The notes under the pieces: generated by a model
What the model was told of the DNA's origin: nothing
Seen by the model: only the letters and a program-made list of their open reading frames with translations
Databases searched by the model: none
Part shown: in pieces, positions 38,314 to 47,400 of the stretch
How positions within the stretch are numbered: position 1 is the stretch's first letter
Layout: each line of letters starts with the position of its first letter
Position numbers and translations under genes: made by a program
Assembly: GCA_964411985.1 (NCBI GenBank)
Contig: CAYPNF010000030.1
Span: 40,287-104,286 of the forward strand
Source of the DNA: CAYPNF01 sp964411985
GTDB lineage: Bacteria; Verrucomicrobiota; Verrucomicrobiia; Limisphaerales; J093
Direction of reading: 5' to 3'
DNA: 64,000 bases

Positions 38314-38346
38314 GGACCGTGAATGTCATACCTCCCATCCTATAGT
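38314..38346 (+). promoter_or_regulatory. TGTCA-N12-TAnnnT promoter of the ARPP-1-like gene
   Basis: GGACCGTGAATGTCA (38314-38328) is followed by 12 bases and TATAGT (38341-38346). The ATG at 38353 comes 6 bases later. This promoter decides the start: the upstream ATG at 38323 lies within the promoter itself. Confidence 0.6.
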
Positions 38347-38352
38347 GTGACC

Positions 38353-39297
38353 ATGAACCTACATTCGCTTCGAGTTTCTGGGCCCTACAGCACGTGGAAC
38401 CTGAGCATTTTCCTTTTCCATGGTGGCAACGCGCACATGCAAACCGACTACGCAACACTTGGGGAAGCGATGGCGAATAAGGATGTCCTCGTCCACGAGA
38501 GCGGACAGGTCGACCAGCTGGAAATCGAGAACCGACTGAGCGATGCGGACCTTTTCATTCAGGCGGGAGAGGTTGTTCGTGGTGGATGGCAGGATCGAAC
38601 CTTTGCCGTGGACTTTGTCGTCCCCGCCCGTTCGGGTCGGGTGCCGATCCCCGCCTTCTGCGTGGAGCGGTCCCGCTGGGGGCGTCGTCGCCGGGAGGAT
38701 GAGTGTAGTTTCAGCTCGTCCGGGAAATCTGTAGCCACCAAGGATTTGAGGCGCTCCGTTAGCGAAGGTGCCAGCCAGGGCAAGGTGTGGGCCGAGGTGG
38801 GCAAGGTTCACGAGAAGCTCAGTGCCAGCCTAGGGGAATCGGTCTGCAGTATGGCGTCACCCAGCAGCCATGAGTTGGCCATGGACCATCCCACGGTGCA
38901 AGCGCGTCGGACTGCCTATTTCCAGCCATTCTCTGGCTTGCCCGCCGAGTACCCCGACGCCGTGGGGATGGCTTACTGCGTCAACGGGCGTTTTTCGGTC
39001 GCGGACCTTTACGACAACCCAACCCTTTTCACAAAACTCTGGAGGAAGCTGCTGGACGCCGCGATCCTGGAGGCCATGGCTGAATCAGTAGGGGAAGCTG
39101 GGGCAGAGCCCAGTGGCCTTGGCGCAGACCAGATTGTGGCTAGATTGAGGGGCCTGAGCGAAGTTGCGGCGGAGGAAAAGATGGCGGGCGAGAGGGTCCG
39201 GATTGTTCGCCGCCGTAGCGCCCACGGTTTATGGGTGGAAACCTATGACCAGGCTCGGTCCTCCACCCCTATTCACTTGAGTGCGCTGAGCAATTGA
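38353..39297 (+). CDS. ARPP-1-like protein
   Basis: The 314-residue protein shows the pattern of the ARPP-1 family (DUF6569-like). It has an early strand WNLSIFLFHG, the segment VLVHESGQVDQLEIENRL, a conserved acidic turn SDADLFIQAGEVVRGGWQDR, the strand TFAVDFVVPARSGRVPIPAF and CVERSRW. ARPP-1 proteins are found alone or next to ADP-ribosyl-glycohydrolase and phosphatase domains and have no established reaction. A NADAR-domain gene, also linked to ADP-ribose chemistry, lies 2 kb downstream. The protein has no signal peptide. The start at 38353 is fixed by the promoter. Confidence 0.65.
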   Translation: MNLHSLRVSGPYSTWNLSIFLFHGGNAHMQTDYATLGEAMANKDVLVHESGQVDQLEIENRLSDADLFIQAGEVVRGGWQDRTFAVDFVVPARSGRVPIPAFCVERSRWGRRRREDECSFSSSGKSVATKDLRRSVSEGASQGKVWAEVGKVHEKLSASLGESVCSMASPSSHELAMDHPTVQARRTAYFQPFSGLPAEYPDAVGMAYCVNGRFSVADLYDNPTLFTKLWRKLLDAAILEAMAESVGEAGAEPSGLGADQIVARLRGLSEVAAEEKMAGERVRIVRRRSAHGLWVETYDQARSSTPIHLSALSN

Positions 39298-39683
39298 AAC
39301 TTGGCGTCTTTACAGCCCGGTTCCCTGGCTGGCAACGCAACGCGCTTTGCGGTTTGTCCACCGAACCCGTCGCTCGTTCTGAATGATGGAATTCTTCCAC
39401 TTATCCTTCCCCGTCTCTATTTGCCCCACTGGCAGGCGGTGGGTGTGGGCCTGACGTCCCCCTGGGGACGTTGGCGGCAATGGACTATCCTTGAAACTTG
39501 GTAATCACGAAAACGCACAGACCCTGCGGTCACTGGCTCTGTCGTTGCGGATGAGTCCTCTGCCGCCACGCCGGTTCGGAGGCTGGAACCGTATCCGTGA
39601 TCTCAGGGCACGGGTATCCGCGATCCCAAGCCCTTGAGTCTAGGAGGTTGCGGGTTTTCCCTTGTGGTGTCCCAGGTTGCGCG

Positions 39684-40376
39684 TCATCTTCCCGCTTGAT
39701 CAGGGGGAGGGCACCTTTGATGTTCCACTCTTTTCAAGGCGGCAGACAGTTGGTCGCAGAGCGCGAGGTAGTCGCGAGGAGGCATGCGAACGAATTCCTC
39801 CAGCCTTTTCAGTTCGCGAGAGCTGAAGTCGACTCTCTGCGTGGGCGCGGAGCTGTCTCCGTGGGGATTCATCAGACATTCGATCTTGCCTCGAATATGT
39901 TCTGCCAGCACAGCGGTCTCCAAGGTTACTGCCCAGTTGAATCCGAACTTGGGGAGTGCTGATGACAATGTCTTATTCGCTTGTGCCAACTGGTGCTGGA
40001 TTCCCGGGGCTGTGGTCGGCAACGGCTTACGATTATGTACGCATGAACTGCGACACTTCGCGTACAGGTCATCCACCCACATGTCCACAATCCTGACATC
40101 CTTGATCAGCTTACGGAGGAAGCAGAGGTGTTTTTCCCTGATCGCAAGTTTCTTGGGTATCATCACCCGCTCGAATTCATCTTTCGGAGGGTTCGATAAG
40201 AGTTTCTCAGCCAGGCTTATATGGTCTTTGGCCACGAAGCCCATGCCGTAGAGTATTCGTCGTACCTCTTCCTGTGAGTCTACCTGGAGACCGGGATCCA
40301 AGACGTCCGAGGTAGGTTTTGCCGGTTGATGGGTGAGTTCTTGGGGAGAATCGGATTCGGGTACTTGGGTGTTCAT
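39684..40376 (-). CDS. Hypothetical protein under a perfect TGACA/TGTCA dyad
   Basis: The 230-residue protein is mostly helical and rich in charged residues. It has an acidic N-terminus, a helix SQEEVRRILYGMGFVAKDHI, a basic centre KLAIREKHLCFLRKLIKDVR, a segment with two Cys (YAKCRSSCVHNRKPLP) and a C-terminal helix LKRLEEFVRMPPRDYLALCD. I do not recognise it. No membrane segment or signal peptide is present. Its promoter has the most symmetric copy of the shared element, so it may be a strongly regulated member of the proposed regulon. Confidence 0.6.
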   Translation of the reverse strand: MNTQVPESDSPQELTHQPAKPTSDVLDPGLQVDSQEEVRRILYGMGFVAKDHISLAEKLLSNPPKDEFERVMIPKKLAIREKHLCFLRKLIKDVRIVDMWVDDLYAKCRSSCVHNRKPLPTTAPGIQHQLAQANKTLSSALPKFGFNWAVTLETAVLAEHIRGKIECLMNPHGDSSAPTQRVDFSSRELKRLEEFVRMPPRDYLALCDQLSAALKRVEHQRCPPPDQAGR

Positions 40377-40408
40377 GGTGCGCTTCTGCCATCTCAGTTT
40401 TGATTGTT

Positions 40409-40440
40409 AGTATACTACGGGCAGATGACAACCGTTGTCA
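40409..40440 (-). promoter_or_regulatory. Perfect TGACA-N5-TGTCA dyad promoter
   Basis: On the minus strand TGACAACGGTTGTCA (40440-40426) is a perfect inverted repeat with 5-bp arms. Eleven bases later comes TATACT (40414-40409) as the -10 box. The start codon at 40376 is about 32 bases after the -10, so this mRNA has a short leader, unlike its siblings. Confidence 0.65.
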
Positions 40441-40931
40441 CAGTGGCTGGAATCCGTTGGTTTTGCTTGGGGGGATCGGCGGATCGTTGCTCAGCCTTGC
40501 CTGCTGTGGCTGAGGAGCGGTATGGGGCTTTGGTTGGTTCGGCGCACTGCATAGCTTAGAGCGACCGACGCTGAAGAAACTTGTATCCGGTCCTCAAGCT
40601 ATGTGTGGTGTGTCATCGGAGGCGAGGATGGTGGAATGATTTCGAAATTACCCTGACAAGCATCTGAAGTGTCGAGAGTGCGTTGTAGCCGTGGTTGTTC
40701 CACGATGTTTTGAGCTTGGAGTCCGACGGTCTGACCGGACCCGGACTGGCGAACTCTCGATCTGAACTGATCTAAACAGTCCGATCCATCTGAGACTCCC
40801 ATGTGTATTGGCAGGGCAGGGGATCCTCACACCTTACCTATGCCATCGTACGCTTGGTCCGTTCCTCTTGGGGGCGTGGCGAGGTGGGGATGATCTTACT
40901 TGACCTCGAACTTTGACTATTTCAGTACCCC
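40441..40931. other. Intergenic stretch between divergent dyad promoters
   Basis: About 490 bases without a supported gene, lying between the minus-strand dyad promoter at 40440 and the plus-strand one at 40932. No other motif was recognised. Confidence 0.35.
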
Positions 40932-40964
40932 TGACGATAGATGTCACTCCTCCTCTGCTAGGAT
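40932..40964 (+). promoter_or_regulatory. TGTCA-N12-TAnnnT promoter of the mini-protein
   Basis: TGACGATAGATGTCA (40932-40946) is followed by 12 bases and TAGGAT (40959-40964), with TGC before it as an extended -10. The ATG at 40972 comes 7 bases after the -10, so a leaderless mRNA is predicted. Confidence 0.6.
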
Positions 40965-40971
40965 CCCGGGC

Positions 40972-41163
40972 ATGAAAGCGATTCTTGATAGGCGCGGGAT
41001 GGTAATCGGGTTCGTCAACGATTCTGGTAACCGTCGGGAAATCCGGGATCGTTCAAACGGGTTGGTGGCCTGGTTCCAGAAAGACCAAAACAAGACCTTC
41101 AAACGGGATGGCAACTTCGCCGGGCCGGGCGATCAAGCCATCCGTTTTCTGAAAGCCGGCTGA
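40972..41163 (+). CDS. Small beta-rich protein, 4-fold beta-flower-like
   Basis: The 63-residue protein consists of short repeated strand-turn units: AILDRRGMVIGFV, REIRDRSNGLVAWF, KTFKRDGNFAGPG and QAIRFL. Each has a charged turn followed by a small hydrophobic strand, the pattern of the 4-fold beta-flower mini-proteins I have seen in several phyla. The function of these is not known. The gene stands alone and is transcribed from a TGTCA-type promoter that places its ATG at the transcript's first bases. Its small size, leaderless start and regulon membership make it an attractive candidate stress protein, which is inference. Confidence 0.6.
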   Translation: MKAILDRRGMVIGFVNDSGNRREIRDRSNGLVAWFQKDQNKTFKRDGNFAGPGDQAIRFLKAG

Positions 41164-41490
41164 GGCCGCGCTGTGAGGTGCGGGGCTCTCATTGGAAGCT
41201 AGCCGATCCCTCCGATGAAATGGGCGGCCGATGAGTCACTAAAGTCTTTTGCGGCGGATCAGGAAACCAACGGTATGGAAGTTCGGCTACCGGGATCGCG
41301 GCTTACCCCATGCCGCCAAAAAGGTTCGAAGACACGACAGGGATTGGGTTGATGAGATCTGGCTGCCACTGTTTAGCCCAAAATCGGCTTCGTGCAACCC
41401 GAATTGGTAGGTTTGCAGCTGGTGTTAGCCCTCGTACTGGATCCTAGGTGGCGCCGATCCTATGTAAAGCCCAGGTTGTGTCGCCGCGGC
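41164..41490. other. Intergenic stretch before the NADAR gene end
   Basis: About 330 bases between the mini-protein and the 3' end of the minus-strand NADAR gene. Nothing recognisable is seen. Confidence 0.35.
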
Positions 41491-42117
41491 TCAAGGCAGA
41501 AGAAAACCAGAGGTCGAGCTAAACTCCCCAGTTTTGACCTCGCGGAGACGCGACCGGACTCGTTCAAGGAGTTTGCCAAGGACATTGGCCCCCTCCAAAG
41601 CCCCATCAGAACCCGCCTTGCAGCCCCAGAATGGATCCTTCTTCGAAATCTCCACGATTGGGCGAGTGCCGGTCTCCTGGAGAATCCGGCCGAAAGTGAA
41701 GGGATTCCAGTAGAGTTTGAGCTCCAGTACCCAGAGCATGGCCTGGATACGGATTTCTACGGCGGGATCTTCCCAGTCTGCTCGGACCAACCCGGCCTTC
41801 ACGGCGCATTTTTGGGTCAGCTTGGCTCCGCGCGGAGTCGACTGGTCGCGTATGCGGTTTCTGACGTGCGGATCAGTCCCTGGTGAGCAACTCGCGGGTA
41901 GACAAAGAACGTCGGTTCCGTACTTGGTTGCCTGGTAGAGTTGTTCGGAGGAGTTCCATCTGTTTTCCACCCTCCGCTGCAGTGGCCAATACAGGGGCAT
42001 TGCCCCCGCCATATTGGACAGTTCCCAGCGGGGATCCTCTTTGCTCATGAACCAGGCGACGTCGTCCCTGCGGTACAGTTCAGGCTCCTTGAGCTTGGCT
42101 AGTTCTTCAGTGAGCAT
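41491..42117 (-). CDS. NADAR-domain protein (YbiA-like N-glycosidase)
   Basis: The 208-residue protein shows the NADAR signature. It contains WELSNMAGAMPLYWP (about 31-45), RWNSSEQLYQATKYG (with the conserved Glu), RIRDQSTPRGAKLTQK, a DWEDPAVEIRIQAMLWVLEL helix, TGTRPIVEIS and DPFWG near the end. NADAR enzymes cleave N-glycosidic bonds in riboflavin intermediates or ADP-ribose adducts, and some reverse guanine ADP-ribosylation made by DarT-like toxins. No DarT gene is seen beside it. The last 35 residues extend beyond the usual domain. A TTTAGA box lies 5 bp before the ATG, as at the NERD-helicase gene. Confidence 0.85.
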   Translation of the reverse strand: MLTEELAKLKEPELYRRDDVAWFMSKEDPRWELSNMAGAMPLYWPLQRRVENRWNSSEQLYQATKYGTDVLCLPASCSPGTDPHVRNRIRDQSTPRGAKLTQKCAVKAGLVRADWEDPAVEIRIQAMLWVLELKLYWNPFTFGRILQETGTRPIVEISKKDPFWGCKAGSDGALEGANVLGKLLERVRSRLREVKTGEFSSTSGFLLP

Positions 42118-42330
42118 AGTTGTCTAAACTCTTCCGGCTCGCCCCACGGGTGGCTTCCCCCACAGGTCCCGTATCATCTGCTGTCTGCTGGCGCACCAGT
42201 ACATGAGAACGAATTGGGTCGAAAGTTGATTGACACTTCAATAATCAAGAACTCGTAACAGGCAAGAGAGTGAACGGGCAAAGAAGAGGAAGAATACCTC
42301 CCCCCACGGAGAGCTATGCCACTTGGTAAT

Positions 42331-43230
42331 TCAGGAAGAGGGTTTTTGGGGAAGATAGGGTTCGAGCTCATCACCGGGCCATTTGACCTCCTCAAGGTTC
42401 CTTCCTTTGGGAGATTGTGAGTTCAAGATCCGGCGAGGAAAGACGCCTACCCATCCTGCAAAACCCACCTCGCGTCCACCGGCTGTCGAAGTTAGGTAGG
42501 TATGCTTCTGTGATCCGACACGGCTGGCGATGCAGAGGATGGGTTCATCGTCCCCACCAGGAACTTCGCCGTTGGAGCTAAGTCCGGACGAAAATCTGAG
42601 ACGATAAGTACGAGGTTTGTCAGTCTGCTCCAACCTGGGCGATCCGATAGCCGCTACGTGGCAGTTCAAAGCACCATAACGGGGATCCTGCATTCGAAAC
42701 TCCGGACCGTAGACTATTAGGTTTTGAATATCCGGCGGCGGAATGCACCACACGCCTCGAGGTGTCCCGGCTTTCCAGTACAGGATGCCTTCCCTCAGTT
42801 CGGTGTCGTGATTGCTTTGGCAATACGCCCGCGCCCATTTTGCATAAGCCCAAATCCGCGGCTCATGATACGGACTTCTGCTGGGGAACGCTTTCGTTCC
42901 TACGGATCCATATCCGTTATGGCAAAACCCTGTCGCTTTGTGTGTGAGAAACAGCTCTCCCAAAGCGGCATGCCCGGTCAAAACCCAATCGGCTTTCGCA
43001 GCGACCTGGGCATTAGTCACCTTCTCGACCTCGCTTGCCTTGAACTTCCCACACTCGACGGTAATTGGTCCTCCACACTTAGAAATGGCCTCCTTAAGCT
43101 GGTACCTGAGGAGATCAAAACACTCATTCTGGGCCGTCAGTGAGGTCGCTTGGTATTCAAGCTCTGTTTTGCAGAATGGGCAGAACTTGTCCGTGGATCG
43201 CGGGCTTTTGCCGCAGTGTGGACATCTCAT
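42331..43230 (-). CDS. Zinc-ribbon hypothetical protein
   Basis: The 299-residue protein starts with a zinc ribbon (MRCPHCGKSP and FCPFC, four Cys within residues 3-20). The following region, up to about 120, includes a helix and several strands. A Trp-rich section at about 145-185 (PRIWAYAKWARAYCQ, GILYWKAGTPRGVWCIPP) is followed by strand-rich sequence to the C-terminus. I do not recognise the C-terminal domain. It lies about 210 bases upstream of the NADAR gene on the same strand and could be expressed with it. Another zinc-ribbon protein lies 560 bases away on the other strand. Confidence 0.65.
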   Translation of the reverse strand: MRCPHCGKSPRSTDKFCPFCKTELEYQATSLTAQNECFDLLRYQLKEAISKCGGPITVECGKFKASEVEKVTNAQVAAKADWVLTGHAALGELFLTHKATGFCHNGYGSVGTKAFPSRSPYHEPRIWAYAKWARAYCQSNHDTELREGILYWKAGTPRGVWCIPPPDIQNLIVYGPEFRMQDPRYGALNCHVAAIGSPRLEQTDKPRTYRLRFSSGLSSNGEVPGGDDEPILCIASRVGSQKHTYLTSTAGGREVGFAGWVGVFPRRILNSQSPKGRNLEEVKWPGDELEPYLPQKPSS

Positions 43231-43720
43231 GGTGTTACGTTCAGCCAGATCGTAATGGCGTCACGACGCGCTTTACGTCTTTAGCTATGGGTTGAGGTTG
43301 GTTTAAAACTAATAGTTACAAAGTCGTCTCTGCTCCTCCTTGAGCCAAAGAAGGCCAGATACATTTGGCGCTATTTCTGCCATTTTCCATTCGGCTTGTC
43401 GAGGTCAAGGCTCTAGCCGGCAGTGCGGACGATTCTTCATCCCGAGGCTACTAGCACACCATGTCCGGTACAAGTCAGTTTCGTTGATCTGGAGGGTCCT
43501 CTGGATGATTTTCCGTGAAGTCTTCAAAGGGGTCTGGCAGTCTAGTCAATGAATGCCCAAACGGAACAACCACCTCATCGCCGCTTGGCGCTTGGTGGTG
43601 GAGATCTGGCTCTGCAGCCAAAACAGGGTTACCGTCAGGGAGAAGTCCAAAACCATGATGTATGACCCATTGCGTGCCTTTTTGCTCCCAGAATGTATTT
43701 TGCATGACGATCGGGGCAAG
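43231..43720. other. Divergent intergenic region
   Basis: About 490 bases between the zinc-ribbon gene (minus) and the dyad promoter at 43721. An 84-codon minus-strand frame (43475-43729) is open and protein-like, but its start lies inside the plus-strand promoter, so I do not call it. Confidence 0.35.
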
Positions 43721-43753
43721 TGACGACAAATGTCACACCGGGTGTGGTAATAT
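43721..43753 (+). promoter_or_regulatory. TGTCA-N12-TAnnnT promoter with nested palindrome
   Basis: TGACGACAAATGTCA (43721-43735) is followed by 12 bases and TAATAT (43748-43753), preceded by TGG as an extended -10. The overlapping sequence CACACCGGGTGTG (43734-43746) is a second, perfect palindrome, found only at this copy; it may bind another regulator. The ATG at 43787 leaves a leader of about 27 bases. Confidence 0.6.
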
Positions 43754-43786
43754 GGTCGCACAATCTGAAGTTATCCCGAACTCGCA

Positions 43787-44305
43787 ATGAGCGACCAAGC
43801 TGGAATCTATCATCGAGACCAAGCTCAGGAAACCCTGAACTCCCTTTCCGGCGAGACTGGGACCAGAGAGCCATCGGTCCGGGATGAGCGGGAATTTGGT
43901 GACGCCGTCCCTTGCCCCTACTGCGGTCAGGAGATCGGGGCTGAGGAAGGAGAGGCGGTTCACGACATGTGCGAGCACTTGGGGTGCATCTATTTAACCG
44001 AATGTGAGAACGATCATGGCTCCGATGTTAGCCGGAGGCCAGCCTTCCTGGATTGGTGGAGAAACCAGGGGTTCCCATCCTTGCACAGGGAACACGACAT
44101 AGATCCAGAAACCGTGTCGGTTTTTGGATATGATGACCGCTTGCCCCAGTTAGTCCGGGTTATCTGTGCGTATGAAACCGCTCCTCATACGGCTCGGTTG
44201 GTGGCCCAGGAAGGTCAGGGCTTTGGGCCCTGCTATGGTTCGATCGGTCCGGTACTCTTTGATTTTAGTAAGACGGAGGCTTCGCAGGAAGGAGCATTGA
44301 AATGA
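43787..44305 (+). CDS. Zinc-binding hypothetical protein
   Basis: The 172-residue acidic protein has a probable zinc knuckle, VPCPYCGQEI (about 41-50), followed by HDMCEHLGCIYLTECEND with further Cys and His ligands at about 60-75. A Trp-rich helix, PAFLDWWRNQG, follows. The C-terminal half has strands such as VFGYDDRLPQLVRVICAYE and ends in GIGPVLFDF-like sequence. I do not recognise the family. It is transcribed from the dyad promoter at 43721 and ends about 30 bases before the recC promoter. Confidence 0.6.
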   Translation: MSDQAGIYHRDQAQETLNSLSGETGTREPSVRDEREFGDAVPCPYCGQEIGAEEGEAVHDMCEHLGCIYLTECENDHGSDVSRRPAFLDWWRNQGFPSLHREHDIDPETVSVFGYDDRLPQLVRVICAYETAPHTARLVAQEGQGFGPCYGSIGPVLFDFSKTEASQEGALK

Positions 44306-44338
44306 ACTCCCTCAAGCACCTAAGGTTTGGCAGACCTC

Positions 44339-44371
44339 GGACAGTTGCCGCTCCCCCCAGAGGCTTATGCT
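44339..44371 (+). promoter_or_regulatory. Half-dyad promoter of recCBD
   Basis: GGACA (44339-44343) begins a 15-bp block that ends CGCTC, so the right half-site is degenerate. After exactly 12 bases comes TATGCT (44366-44371) as the -10 box. The spacing is identical to the recA promoter. An ATG follows 8 bases after the -10 at 44380. Confidence 0.45.
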
Positions 44372-44379
44372 CGGGCAAA

Positions 44380-44436
44380 ATGCACATCCTGAAACGCCTA
44401 AGTTGTTCCATCCCAGCATCAACACTCAAACGATGA
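44380..44436 (+). CDS. Predicted 18-codon leader ORF coupled to recC
   Basis: The first ATG after the -10 box opens the frame MHILKRLSCSIPASTLKR. Its TGA stop overlaps the recC ATG (ATGA at 44433-44436), so ribosomes that translate the leader would restart at recC. It has no homologue I know. The parallel to the recA leader is the main support. Confidence 0.4.
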   Translation: MHILKRLSCSIPASTLKR

Positions 44437-47400
44437 GCCTTTTTCTCTACAAAAGCAATCGCCTGGAGGTCCTCGCACAATACTTAGCGGAACGTACTTT
44501 GGGGACGCCGTTGAGTTCCCCTTTCCTGGTCGAACAGGTGGTCGTTGAAACGCAGGGCATGGCCCAGTGGCTGAAGCTTGAGTTGAGCCGGCGGCGCGGT
44601 ATCGTCGCCAACCTCGAGTTGCCTTTCCCTCGCGCCTTTCTATCAAGGCTGACCGCAACAGTGCTGCCCGAGCAACTTCGGGTAGGCGCAATAGAACCTG
44701 AGGCGCTTACTTGGCGCATCATGGGCACGCTAGGTCGCCTGCTGCCCGAACCGGCTTTCAAGGATCTAAGGAACTATTTATCAGCCTCCGAGGATCCCAG
44801 AAGGAAGTACCAGTTGGCGGAGCGCCTCGCCGGACTCCTGGACCAGTACAGCGTTTACCGGCCGGATTGGATCGACGCCTGGCAGAAGGGCGAAGATTCC
44901 CAATGGCAGGCCGTTCTTTGGCGGGCGGTCATGACCGATGGGTTGGCTTGCCAGGGTAAATTCCTCTACGAGCTCCTCCAGGTTCTGAAGAACTCGGCCT
45001 GCGATCGAAGCCAGTTGCCGGAGAGGCTCTCGGTGTTCGCTCCCAGCAGCCTTCCACCGATCTATTTGACCGTCTTCGAGAGCCTGGCACGGCATATTCC
45101 GGTTCATCTTTTTTGCTTTTGCCCTTGCCGGGAGTACTGGGGTGATACCGTCTCTTCCGGCGAGGCGGAGCGAATCCGAACCAAGGCTCTGAAGACGGGG
45201 GGCAATCCGGAAGACCTTCACCTGGACACTTCAAACACGCTGCTGGCCTCCTGGGGGAAGACTGGTCGGGCGTTTCAACAGCTAATCACCGACCTGGGCT
45301 CAGTGTCCCACGAGGCCGAGGATTTCGAGGAGCCCCAATCGGGTCACCTCTTGGGCTGCATTCAGTTGAGCTTCCTGACCCTGGAGCCCGAACCGGACCC
45401 CCTCCGGCGGATCAATATCAGGCCGGATGACCGCTCTCTCCAGGTTCACGCCTGCCACAGCCCTTTGCGGGAACTGCAGGTCCTCCGCGATCATCTGCTC
45501 GAGTGGTTCTCCAACGACTCCACGCTCTCACCCAAGGACATTCTCATCATGCTGCCCGACGTCGAGTCCTACGCCCCGTATATCAAAGGGGTCTTCGACA
45601 CGGAGGAACCCGGCGCCCCGGCCATCCCCTATACCCTGACGGACCGGTGCGCACGTGACGAAAGCGCCCTCATTGACGGCTTTGCCAGATTGCTACAGCT
45701 CTCCTCGGGGCGACTTACGACTTCCAGCGTTGTGGATTTCTTCGAAACCGCAGCGGTGCGCCGGCGCTTCGGTGTGGCAGAGGTCGACTTGGAGCAGATC
45801 CGTTCATGGATTCAGAGCGCGGGCATTCGATGGGGCCGAAACGCGGCCCACCGCACCCAGCTGGGTCTACCTGGTTTCCTGGAGCATTCTTGGGAGCACG
45901 GCTGTAACCGGCTGTTGCTAGGCTACGCCATGGCGGATGGCGGTGAGGTCCTCGTCGACGGCCTGTTGCCTTGCGAGGGTATTGAGGGGACAGTGACTGG
46001 GCTGTTGGGGCGCTGGATGGATTTCCTTGAGCAGCTTTTTGCCTCCCTCGACGACCTGTCCGGGGCCAAGACGTTAAGCGGGTGGGCCAGCATCCTGAAC
46101 ACATTGCTCGATCGGCTGTTTCTCCCCGAGCTGAAGGAGGAACGAGCTGCAAATACCATCCGCCAACTCCTGGACAGGCTCCGCCAGCAGCAGGCGGTCT
46201 CGGACTTCCGGGAAGAAGTTTCCCTCGCCGTCGTGACGGAGCGCCTCCTGCCTGGCCTCGAACAGAATCAACCGGCCAAATCATTGCTGAGAGGGGCTGT
46301 CACTTTCTGCGGGCTCAGCCCGATGCGCAGCGTCCCTTTCCGAGTGGTGTGTATGCTGGGCATGCAGGACGGCAGTTTTCCGCGATGCCCAGTCCCTCCT
46401 AGCTTCGATCTGATGGTCCAGAACCCTCGAATTGGGGATGAATCCCGCCGGGAAGACGATCGCTACCTGTTCCTCGAAGCGCTCCTGGCCGCACGCGATC
46501 GCTTGTACCTGAGTTATATCGGCCAGTCCGTCAGGGACAATAGCCCGCGTCCCCCCTCGGTGGTGGTCAGCGAACTTCTGGAGTTCATCGCCGCCCGGTT
46601 CCAGGAGCATGGGAGACCCCCATCGGTGCCAGACAAAGCCGCGGACAGCCTCATCGAGCGCTTAGTCACCACGCACAAGTTGCACGCGTTTAGTCCCGCG
46701 TACTTCAAGCAGGGAGAACCGGCGGAATCGCGCCTATTCGGTTATTCCGCGGCGTTGGCGCGCGTGAGCCAGTGCGTTGCCGACCGGCACGGCCAGCCTG
46801 CGCCTCAACCCTTTCTTGTACAGCCTCTCAGCGAGCCAGGGGAAGAGTGGAGGGCTGTCCCCCTAAAGGATCTTTTATCGTTCTTTCGGAACCCATCTCG
46901 TTTCTTTGTGCGGAAGCGCTTGGAGTTCAGTCTGCCCGAAGACAAGGAACTGCTCCAGGAAGAGGAGCCGTTCACGTTGGATGCGCTTGAGACGTATCAC
47001 CGCAAGAACGAGGTCCTAGAGTCCTTGTTCAATGGCAAATCGAGGGCAAGACTCCTGGCTGCGTGGAAAGGTTCGGGTCAGCTGCCGCCCGGGTCACTGG
47101 GCGCCCTGGTGGCGAACGACCTTTTCGCGGCGGCTAACCCCGTGCGAATTAAGGTGCAGGAACGGGTCAAGGAGGCACAACTGATCCGTGAGTCTTTCGA
47201 ATTGAAAGTCGGCGGCTTTACTTTGGAGGGGCAGCTTGGGCTTTTCCCAGCCGTCGGCCTGGTGCGTTACCGTGCGGCGAAGGTGGACCGGAAGAAGAAA
47301 GGAGAGGTGCATCTCGCGCTCTGGATCGAACACCTCGTGCTGCAGTTGCTGAACTGGGATGGCCCCAGACAAAGCTGGCTTATCGGCGAGGATGAAATGT

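Noticed and set aside
43475..43729. 84-codon minus-strand ORF with protein-like composition
   Set aside because: Its start codon lies inside the plus-strand dyad promoter and no start signal of its own is visible.
43752..43790. 12-codon leader ORF overlapping the 43787 start by ATGA
   Set aside because: Its ATG lies within the -10 box, so it would not be on the transcript.
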